Below are positions 1 to 5,029 of a stretch of 5,029 nt of DNA, in pieces. Position 1 is the stretch's first letter, and every line of letters begins with the position of its first letter. The translations under genes were made by a program, and so were the position numbers. Origin of the DNA: Nitratifractor sp. (GTDB lineage: Bacteria > Campylobacterota > Campylobacteria > Campylobacterales > Sulfurovaceae); assembly GCA_015490055.1 (NCBI GenBank), contig WFYP01000049.1, positions 1-5,029 of the forward strand. The letters run 5' to 3'. The notes below the pieces were generated by a model, which did not search any database, was not told the origin of the DNA, and worked only from the letters and a program-made list of their open reading frames with translations.

Positions 1-32
1 AGTTGTAGTTACGGAATTACAACTTTTTTTTT
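1..32 (+). terminator. Rho-independent terminator of an upstream + strand gene
   Basis: Bases 1-10 (AGTTGTAGTT) pair with 15-24 (AATTACAACT) to give a 10-bp stem with one G-U pair, closed by the loop ACGG at 11-14. A run of nine T follows at 24-32. This is the classic layout of an intrinsic terminator reading rightward, presumably ending a gene that lies left of the window. The stem starts at base 1, so it could extend further outside the window. The opposite strand has no T-tract after the stem within the window, so activity there cannot be judged. Confidence 0.75.
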
Positions 33-37
33 GAAAA

Positions 38-418
38 ATGCCTTTTTTGTGGGGTTTAGTTGGGGTTTGGGTTGGAAGATTCGTTGGAAATGCTTTATCT
101 GATGGGATTATGTATGAGAAAATTCTTGAAAATAGTATGGATATTTTTTCAAGAGGAATATTTTCAGAGTGTAATGTTACTTTGTCAAATAGATATGTAT
201 TAAAAGAAGAGACAAAAAAACTTGTAAAAAAAGGGCGAATAAATAAGGATGATATTAGTACAATTCGTCAAGTTTTATTTGATATAATAGATATGTTTCC
301 ATCTGAGTGGGAGCCTATTGAGTATAAAGATGATATAATAGATGTACTATCTACACGACTAAAAAGTAGAAAAATATTTAATACAGATGCAAGTGCTAAA
401 TGTGAATGTTTATATTAA
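38..418 (+). CDS. Hypothetical 126-aa protein with glycine-rich hydrophobic N-terminus
   Basis: I do not recognise a family. Residues 1-17 (MPFLWGLVGVWVGRFVG) are hydrophobic with regularly spaced glycines, like a short membrane-associating or glycine-zipper helix. The rest is soluble-looking and charged: a Lys-rich stretch near residues 50-66, then acidic/Ile-rich segments containing DIID twice, and a Cys-rich tail (KCECLY). There is no Shine-Dalgarno before the ATG at 38, which lies only five bases after the T-tract of a terminator. A shorter start at Met25 (ATG at 110) is therefore possible and would remove the hydrophobic segment; in-frame extension upstream is blocked by TGA at 32-34. 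The stop is 17 nt before the DUF3037 start, suggesting co-transcription. Its orientation, length and position before a well-signalled gene support a real gene; the function is unknown. Confidence 0.6.
   Translation: MPFLWGLVGVWVGRFVGNALSDGIMYEKILENSMDIFSRGIFSECNVTLSNRYVLKEETKKLVKKGRINKDDISTIRQVLFDIIDMFPSEWEPIEYKDDIIDVLSTRLKSRKIFNTDASAKCECLY
261..290 (+). promoter_or_regulatory. Possible internal sigma70 promoter for the DUF3037 gene
   Basis: TATAAT at 283-288 is preceded by TG plus one base (TGA at 280-282), an extended -10 element, and by the T-rich stretch AAGTTTTATTTGA. This resembles the sigma70 promoters of Campylobacter relatives, which have a strong -10, no conserved -35 and periodic T-rich DNA upstream. 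A second TGATATAAT lies at 331-339. Either would place a transcript start about 90-150 nt before the DUF3037 start codon. In such AT-rich coding sequence these matches can arise by chance, and both come from the codons GAT ATA ATA of a repeated DIID, so confidence is low. Confidence 0.25.
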
Positions 419-423
419 AGGTT

Positions 424-433
424 AAAGGAGGAG
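424..433 (+). promoter_or_regulatory. Strong Shine-Dalgarno deciding the DUF3037 start
   Basis: AAAGGAGGAG ends two bases before the ATG at 436, with the AAGGAGG core at 425-431 (4-nt spacer). It is a near-perfect anti-16S match and the best ribosome-binding site on the left side of the window. It selects the ATG at 436 over the in-frame ATG at 406, which has no comparable site and would overlap the end of the preceding gene. Confidence 0.8.
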
Positions 434-435
434 AT

Positions 436-1227
436 ATGAAAGAGTTTTATAAAAGACATGGTTTCAATATAACAGGTAACCAATTTAAAAATCGTAGATT
501 TCATATTGTCCGTTATTATCCTAAAATACAAACTTATGAATTTATTAATGTAGGTATTATTCTTTATGATAACAATCAAATATTTTATAAACTACTTGCT
601 TCTGAAGAGGTGGCTAAACTTCATTGCCCCTCATTAATTGAGTCGAAAGTATTGAAAAACTCATTAGATTCATTAGAAGAATTTTTACAAAATAAAAAGT
701 CATTAAATAGTACTTTGGAAGATATCTCAAATAGATATAAAAATATATTAGATACAAGCTTTCAATTAATGTATGCAGGGCATGAAGATACAGAGCATTT
801 AGTAAATAAACTTTTTTATGATTATATTGGACATAAGTTTGATATTGAAAGTAAAAAAGATAGATTAGCAGAGTTGATACAAGCAACTTTTTCTTTGGTA
901 TCAAAAGATTATACAGAATATTTAGAAGTTCGTTCATCTAAGATAAAAGGCTATAATTTAGACTTTATAAATAAAAAAACAAAAGAGATACACCATTCAT
1001 TATTGGGAAGCATAGAAAATAGTGAAAATATATCTCGTGCATTTATTCATGTACCATCAAATATAGACAAAAGATACAAGTATAATTTTTTAAATATCAA
1101 ATCAAAATTGAGTGATGAGGCTATAGATAATAGAGTAAAATTAAATAAACTTGGTATTAATTTTTATAACTATAGAAATAGTGATGATATAGATAATTTC
1201 TGTGAAACTATTTTAGAGTTGGGGTAA
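436..1227 (+). CDS. DUF3037 domain protein, function unknown
   Basis: This 263-aa cytoplasmic protein has no signal peptide or membrane segment. Residues about 22-45 (FHIVRYYPKIQTYEFINVG, then IILYD) match the DUF3037 (Pfam PF11236) signature: an aromatic/valine strand, a Tyr-Pro turn, then E-x-x-NVG-x-x-LYD. The remainder (about 70-263) is helical, Lys/Asp/Asn-rich and has no motif I can name. It includes an Asp/Glu-rich middle and a C-terminal segment (about 210-260) that could be a second small alpha/beta domain. Members of this family are uncharacterised; from memory, some lie next to HipA-like kinase genes, but no such gene is present here. The start at 436 is chosen for its strong Shine-Dalgarno. 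The gene lies 17 nt after the 126-aa gene and 7 nt before the HTH remnant, so an operon is likely. Base composition is strikingly AT-rich compared with the convergent operon. The family assignment rests on motif recall, not a search. Confidence 0.75.
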   Translation: MKEFYKRHGFNITGNQFKNRRFHIVRYYPKIQTYEFINVGIILYDNNQIFYKLLASEEVAKLHCPSLIESKVLKNSLDSLEEFLQNKKSLNSTLEDISNRYKNILDTSFQLMYAGHEDTEHLVNKLFYDYIGHKFDIESKKDRLAELIQATFSLVSKDYTEYLEVRSSKIKGYNLDFINKKTKEIHHSLLGSIENSENISRAFIHVPSNIDKRYKYNFLNIKSKLSDEAIDNRVKLNKLGINFYNYRNSDDIDNFCETILELG

Positions 1228-1234
1228 GTTAAAA

Positions 1235-1405
1235 TTGAAAAAATTTAAAATCAATGAAGCAATTTCATCAACCGTAAGCAATATGTTAGAGATAGGTTTA
1301 GATACCTCATTTACTAAAAAAGAGTTAGATGAAATGGGTGTTCGGATAGCACCTGTTTCTATATCTGCCCAAGAGATTAAAGAGATACGAAAAAATCAGA
1401 TGTGA
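1235..1405 (+). pseudogene. Truncated HigA/NadS-type HTH antitoxin-like gene (N-terminal half only)
   Basis: This short frame begins with TTG at 1235 (reads MKKFKINEAISSTVSNM) and ends with TGA at 1403-1405, giving 56 aa. A GGGGTAAG run at 1221-1228 may act as a weak ribosome-binding site, placed over the stop codon of the DUF3037 gene. The layout matches the N-terminal extension of XRE/HigA-like antitoxins of the NadS type: an opening helix (INEAISSTVSNMLEIGL), a Thr/Lys/Glu linker (FTKKELDEM), a Pro-containing strand (RIAPVSISAQ) and the helix EIKEIRKNQ. In that family the last helix runs into the helix-turn-helix (S-Q-x-x-F-A-x-x-L-x-V-S, then W-E-x-G), which is completely absent. Four bases later the convergent DUF3999 gene ends. 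The best reading is a remnant whose DNA-binding half was lost by a rearrangement. Alternatives are a genuine small protein or an unrelated chance similarity. Confidence 0.55.
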
Positions 1406-1419
1406 ACCTCTAAACATCT
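1390..1419 (-). terminator. Probable intrinsic terminator of the DUF2339-DUF3999 operon
   Basis: On the minus strand AGATGT (1419-1414) pairs with ACATCT (1403-1398) across a 10-base loop. GA and then six T (1395-1390) follow. The 6-bp stem is short and only moderately stable, so termination may be leaky. The first arm lies in the last codons of the DUF3999 gene. The second arm and T-tract lie antisense to the last codons of the HTH remnant, so the hairpin is shared by both convergent 3' ends. On the plus strand no T-tract follows the stem. Confidence 0.45.
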
Positions 1420-2633
1420 AACTCCGTCCTCTTCAACAACCCAAACGCAATATAGCCCAAGATACCAACTGCCAAGAGTAAAAATAGTGTTATAAGTAGT
1501 TGTTTATGTTGTTCAAGAAAAGAGATTTTTTTAATATGATTCTCTACTTTTAGCTCTCTCTCCTCTTGAAATTTTCCAATAATAAAAGGGGTATTGTAGT
1601 CAACCAAATTGGCAACTTCATAGTGAGGTGTATTTAAACTTATATCTCCATATTGCACTTTATAGTAACTGTTTGGATTGGTAATAAAACATAGATATTT
1701 TGGCTTAGTAAAGAGTTTTATAGCTTTGATAGTTAATGGATTATTATCTTGATTATCAATACGAATTTGAAGATATTTTGCTTTGCCTGAACTGTAGGCT
1801 ACTTTATTGTTTTTATGGTTAAGAAGTGAAGCTGTTATATTGAAATGGCTTAAAAATTTCCACTCTTTTTTCTTATTTGAGAGGTATATAGTAGCGTCTC
1901 TGTTAAAGTTTTTCTCTTCAATCATAGGTTCTAGTTTACTAAATGGAATCTGTTTAGTTGCAAAGGTATAGCGACTCTCTTTCTCTTTAGTCTCTACTTT
2001 TAAGAGTTTAATCTCACTCTCTTCCTCTAGTGGTTCTTTGTTTTTGTTACTGTTGCTAAAAAGAGCTGATTTAATAGTTAAGTACTGTCGTGCTTTTTGA
2101 ATCTTTTGATATTTTTTATAAAAAGAGGTTGTTTTATCAAGGTGGTAGTGTATTACAAGATTTTTAACACTACTTTTAGGAATTTTAATTGTAAAATTTT
2201 GTGTACCTGTCTCTGAGCTATAGTCAAATAGTTGATAGTTTTTAACCAACAATTTTCCATCTCCATAGACATCAAAGAGGCTTTCAAAATCTCTATCTTC
2301 TATATGTAGAACAATACGCTCAATATCAAATAGTTTTTTAAATTTAAAAGTAAGTTCTGCTTTGTCACGATTGTATAGTGAGGGATATAGTCTCTTTTGA
2401 TTTTCAACTATTTTATTTTGATGAGAACGAATAAAATAGCCCTCAGTTCCCTCTTGGCTTAAGAGACGAATATCGTGTAAATTAAGAGAGCTATGCTCAT
2501 ATATAGTGTTATCAAGCTTTAGCTCTACCAAAGTGGGTTTAGTTACTTTTGGTAGAGTTATTTCACGTTCATACGGTTGAGTATTTGCCATAGAGACTAT
2601 GGTAAAGAGTAGTAATAGAAATATATGTCTCAT
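1410..2633 (-). CDS. DUF3999 family membrane-anchored periplasmic protein
   Basis: This 407-aa protein is predicted to be exported and anchored by its C-terminus. Residues 1-16 form a signal peptide (MRHIFLLLLFTIVSMA) with a plausible cleavage after Ser-Met-Ala. Residues 17-376 are beta-rich, soluble and Lys/Asn-rich. Residues 378-400 are a single hydrophobic helix followed by Lys-Arg and a short cytoplasmic tail (TELDV). The early segment (LVELKLDNTIYEHS, then NLHDIRLL and GYFIRS) fits the DUF3999 (PF13163) N-terminus, in which a short strand leads to a conserved L-x-D-(I/L)-R motif. The start codon overlaps the stop of the DUF2339 gene as ATGA (2630-2633) and has its own AAGGAG at 2639-2644, so the two are probably translationally coupled. 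The DUF2339-DUF3999 pairing recurs in other proteobacteria, which supports both calls and suggests a shared membrane complex. The biochemical role is unknown. The gene appears complete. Confidence 0.8.
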   Translation of the reverse strand: MRHIFLLLLFTIVSMANTQPYEREITLPKVTKPTLVELKLDNTIYEHSSLNLHDIRLLSQEGTEGYFIRSHQNKIVENQKRLYPSLYNRDKAELTFKFKKLFDIERIVLHIEDRDFESLFDVYGDGKLLVKNYQLFDYSSETGTQNFTIKIPKSSVKNLVIHYHLDKTTSFYKKYQKIQKARQYLTIKSALFSNSNKNKEPLEEESEIKLLKVETKEKESRYTFATKQIPFSKLEPMIEEKNFNRDATIYLSNKKKEWKFLSHFNITASLLNHKNNKVAYSSGKAKYLQIRIDNQDNNPLTIKAIKLFTKPKYLCFITNPNSYYKVQYGDISLNTPHYEVANLVDYNTPFIIGKFQEERELKVENHIKKISFLEQHKQLLITLFLLLAVGILGYIAFGLLKRTELDV

Positions 2634-4810
2634 TTTGTCTCCTTGTTTTTACTTTGATAGAAGTATGATAGCCCAAATAGAATTACCCCCAAGATAAGGA
2701 AAAGAACAATTCTATAAATGGCATCTAAATTGGCTAAGTCAAAGAAAAATGCTTTTAAAATTGCTACTAAAATAAGAACTGTTCCGACTATTTTTGCTTG
2801 TTTAAAATCTTTTAGAACCCCATAGACAAAGAGGGTGATACCAAAGATAATCCAAAGAAGAGTAATAGCAAATTTGGTCGCCTCTGGTGCATAGAGTTTA
2901 ACAAGATGATAAAGTTCAACATTTAAAAAGAGAAAGAGTACTCCAACGCCAAGCCTTAAAAAGAGTTTAGAGAGGTTTCTATTTTGTGATGTCTCTATAT
3001 CTTTTTGGAAAGCCAATCTATAGATAAAGATAGAGACTCCCATAAAGAGTAGAAAGTTTATAAGAGATAGCAAGGTATTACTCATATTGATATTTATAAC
3101 ATTATACGCAAAATGTAATCCTAAAAGTAGAAGGAAAAAGGTGTAGATGTGTTTTGAAAAATTGGCATAGTGACTACGGTCAAGAAGAAGTACAAAAAGA
3201 GCAATAAACACCATAGAGACAATAGAAAATATATTGAGAATATAGAGATTAGTTAAGATTAATCCCATATAGTTTAGCAGAAGAAAAGCTCCACCAAAAC
3301 TTAAGAAAAATAGGATAGTTTTTAGGGTGTTAGTTGTAAAGTAGACAAACTCCACACTTGATTTTTCTAAAAGTTTATAGGCAGAAAATAGAGAGCCAAT
3401 AACAAAGAGTGAAACCACAGCTAAACTTTGAAGATAAGCAATCTCTGAAAGACTTAGATAGTGTTTATCAATAAGGTCAAAACTCAAATAACGAACAAGT
3501 GTAATTACAAAACCAACCAAACCAAAGAGTCCATAGGTTTTCTCTTGGCTTTTAGTTGAAATCCAAAGTAATAGTAGCGACTCTATCGCCCAGACAATGG
3601 TAAGTGAACTTTGAGTAAAGATAAACGCAGGTGTTGCTAAAAGTAGAGCCATAGATTGACCTAAGACAATATAAAAAAGATTTTTAAGATTTTGACTCTT
3701 TTTACTTAGATATGCAGAGTAAGCCAAAAGATAACCAGCTAAAGAGATAGTTACAACAGCATAGTAAATAGTCTCAATATGATAGTGTTCAAAGAGTGCA
3801 AGAAAACTTAAAATTGCCACTATAAAGTTTGCCCAAAATAGAAAAACAAATGCTTTTTTGAGTTTTTGCTCTTTTGAGCGAATCTCATTAATAAACGGCA
3901 CAATAGAGTAGATAATAAAAAAAGCACTAAAGAGTAGTAAGAGTACTAAAAAGTCATCTTTTGTCTCCCAAACAACGCTTAGAGCAGTGACAGAGGTAAT
4001 TGCAAATGCCATCCAAGAGAGCAGAGACCACTTTTTGTAGATTGAGATAAACAGAATACCAAGGTTTAAAAGTAAGAAATATTCAAGTAGTCCAATATAA
4101 TTTTCTGAACCATTACTAAGCAGAAATGGTGTTGCAAATCCACCAATAAGTCCAAAGATAGCTGTAGATTTTGCATTAAATCGAACTGAGATAACTCCTG
4201 CTAAAAAGGTAATAAAAATCATGGCAATAAACGCATGGTTTGCCTCTATAAATTTAAATCCATCTAGTGCAAATCCTGCAAAGACAGAGAGGTAAAGAAT
4301 TGCAATGCCTCCACCAAAAAGGGTTTCAGAAAAGAGTTTATGAGTGTTTCTAATCATCTTAATACCTGCTATAAGCATAGCAATTCCAACAGCAACACCA
4401 ATAAGTACACGCCCCCAAATAGGAATCCAATCTTTATCAATTGAGTATTTTAAGAAGAGACCAATCCCTAAAATAAAAGCAAAAATAGCAACTTTTAAAA
4501 TAATATTTCCAAAAAGTAGCTCTTCTATAGCAACACCTTTAAATCTACGTTCTAGCTGAGAAGAGAGAGGCTCTTTTTTGGGTTTTGAGATTTTAGGTTT
4601 TAGTTCACTTTTAATCTTTTGTTGTGATATTTTCTCTTTAAGAGGAGGCTCTTTTTTAATGCTAGGTTGAGGAATAGAAGCAACAGTAGTATTTTTTACT
4701 TTATTTAGGTTAAGATATTTTTCTATCTTATTTAATTTCTCTTTTAATGTAGATAGCTTATATAAAATAACAATAAGTAATATCATTATAACGATTAGAA
4801 TTAGTTCCAT
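2630..4810 (-). CDS. DUF2339 family polytopic inner-membrane protein
   Basis: This is a 726-aa membrane protein with around twenty hydrophobic segments. An N-terminal helix (residues 2-17) is followed by a short coiled coil (LKEKLNKIEKYLNL, 22-35) and a Lys/Pro-rich linker (about 40-85). The multi-pass core starts near 100. DUF2339 (PF10101) hallmarks are GNIILKV and GLFLKYSIDKDWIP (101-130), GGGIAILYLSVFA (166-178) and GLIGGFATPFLLSNGSENY (220-238). Near the C-terminus is LKAFFFDL followed by a YRI motif and FLILG (685-708). The length is normal to slightly short for the family. I chose ATG at 4810 because AAAGGA (4817-4822) lies six bases upstream; the in-frame TTG at 4840 has no such site and would overlap hemW. 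It lies 19 nt after hemW and overlaps the DUF3999 gene by 4 nt, so all three probably share a transcript. No catalytic residues or transport motif are evident; the molecular function is unknown. Confidence 0.88.
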   Translation of the reverse strand: MELILIVIMILLIVILYKLSTLKEKLNKIEKYLNLNKVKNTTVASIPQPSIKKEPPLKEKISQQKIKSELKPKISKPKKEPLSSQLERRFKGVAIEELLFGNIILKVAIFAFILGIGLFLKYSIDKDWIPIWGRVLIGVAVGIAMLIAGIKMIRNTHKLFSETLFGGGIAILYLSVFAGFALDGFKFIEANHAFIAMIFITFLAGVISVRFNAKSTAIFGLIGGFATPFLLSNGSENYIGLLEYFLLLNLGILFISIYKKWSLLSWMAFAITSVTALSVVWETKDDFLVLLLLFSAFFIIYSIVPFINEIRSKEQKLKKAFVFLFWANFIVAILSFLALFEHYHIETIYYAVVTISLAGYLLAYSAYLSKKSQNLKNLFYIVLGQSMALLLATPAFIFTQSSLTIVWAIESLLLLWISTKSQEKTYGLFGLVGFVITLVRYLSFDLIDKHYLSLSEIAYLQSLAVVSLFVIGSLFSAYKLLEKSSVEFVYFTTNTLKTILFFLSFGGAFLLLNYMGLILTNLYILNIFSIVSMVFIALFVLLLDRSHYANFSKHIYTFFLLLLGLHFAYNVININMSNTLLSLINFLLFMGVSIFIYRLAFQKDIETSQNRNLSKLFLRLGVGVLFLFLNVELYHLVKLYAPEATKFAITLLWIIFGITLFVYGVLKDFKQAKIVGTVLILVAILKAFFFDLANLDAIYRIVLFLILGVILFGLSYFYQSKNKETK

Positions 4811-4816
4811 AATATA

Positions 4817-4822
4817 TCCTTT
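4817..4822 (-). promoter_or_regulatory. Shine-Dalgarno deciding the DUF2339 start
   Basis: AAAGGA on the minus strand is followed by a 6-nt spacer and then ATG at 4810. It lies in the 19-nt gap after the hemW stop codon and makes the ATG the natural start, in preference to the upstream TTG at 4840 that would sit inside hemW. Confidence 0.75.
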
Positions 4823-4829
4823 ATACTTT

Positions 4830-5029
4830 TTAATTTTCAAGATACAAAACTAACTCATCAGCAATAAAATAGTTTATGTTTTTATAAATTGTATCATCTT
4901 TAACTAATTTCTCTTTTTCTACTAAAAAATCGGCTCGTTTTTTCATCTCTTTATCTAATATATCTTCATCTACACCAATATTTGAACGAAGTCCTAAAAA
5001 AAGCTTTTCAGTAAGTAACTCATCTTGGG
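4830..5029 (-). CDS. hemW: HemW, radical-SAM heme chaperone (C-terminal 65 residues, 5' end outside window)
   Basis: The frame enters from the right edge and ends with TAA at 4830-4832. The visible residues run from QDELLTEKLFLGLRSNIGVD to the end ADELVLYLEN. The segment T-E-K-x-F-L-G-L-R-x-x-x-G-V-D, then a Lys-rich helix, then a final D-E-(L/I)-x-L-Y-L, is the C-terminal domain of HemW, formerly annotated as an oxygen-independent coproporphyrinogen III oxidase-like (HemN-like) protein. HemW family proteins bind a 4Fe-4S cluster and SAM and deliver heme to acceptor proteins in the cytoplasm; the radical-SAM CxxxCxxC motif lies upstream and cannot be checked here. It is the first visible gene of the minus-strand operon, 19 nt before the DUF2339 gene. 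The call rests on about one sixth of the protein. Confidence 0.72.
   Translation of the reverse strand, partial: QDELLTEKLFLGLRSNIGVDEDILDKEMKKRADFLVEKEKLVKDDTIYKNINYFIADELVLYLEN

Noticed and set aside
406..435. Upstream ATG at 406 as start of the DUF3037 gene
   Set aside because: It would overlap the preceding gene and lacks a ribosome site, while ATG at 436 has a near-perfect Shine-Dalgarno.
614..937. 107-aa open frame on the minus strand
   Set aside because: It lies wholly antisense to the DUF3037 gene and is Leu/Tyr-rich as expected from the complement of AT-rich coding DNA; no ribosome site or recognisable domain.
1406..1480. A frameshifted continuation of the HTH domain downstream of 1405
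   Set aside because: None of the plus-strand frames shows the expected SQ-x-x-FA or WE-x-G motifs; this DNA encodes the C-terminal membrane helix of DUF3999 on the other strand.
4344..4559. 71-aa open frame on the plus strand
   Set aside because: Antisense to the membrane-segment region of DUF2339; its Ile/Pro/Thr composition is the complement of hydrophobic codons.
4811..4840. TTG at 4840 as start of the DUF2339 gene
   Set aside because: It would begin inside hemW without a ribosome site and would add a charged stretch before the first membrane helix; ATG at 4810 with AAAGGA is far better.
1..5029. CRISPR array, tRNA, insertion sequence or attachment site
   Set aside because: No regularly spaced repeats, cloverleaf-like sequence, transposase motif or paired terminal repeats were seen on either strand.

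Overview
The window is a low-GC bacterial chromosome segment, most likely from a member of the Campylobacterota (Epsilonproteobacteria, Sulfurimonas/Sulfurovum/Arcobacter-like). The reasons are the AT-rich codon use, the style of the partial HemW C-terminus at the right end, and extended -10 elements of the type TGnTATAAT behind T-rich DNA. This placement is inference; no rRNA or marker gene is fully contained.

Left part (1-1405, + strand): a small AT-rich cassette. It begins just after an intrinsic terminator (1-32) that ends an upstream transcript. It holds a 126-aa unrecognised protein with a glycine-rich hydrophobic N-terminus, a DUF3037-family protein (best start at 436, behind a strong Shine-Dalgarno), and a 56-codon TTG-started remnant. 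The remnant resembles the N-terminal half of a HigA/NadS-type helix-turn-helix antitoxin and is cut off where the DNA-binding domain should begin. The close spacing (17 and 7 nt) suggests one transcription unit, and the broken regulator suggests a decayed or rearranged accessory module.

Right part (1410-5029, - strand): a compact operon reading right to left. It consists of the C-terminus of hemW (radical-SAM heme chaperone, cut by the window edge), a 726-aa polytopic DUF2339 membrane protein, and a 407-aa DUF3999 protein with a signal peptide and a C-terminal membrane anchor. DUF2339 and DUF3999 overlap by the 4-nt ATGA and are therefore probably translationally coupled. As a known recurrent gene pair they probably form an inner-membrane/periplasmic complex of unknown function. 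The operon ends at a modest hairpin plus T-tract (1390-1419) that overlaps the 3' ends of both convergent units.

No tRNA, rRNA, CRISPR array, transposase or intact mobile element is visible. No stretch over 300 bases lacks a gene.
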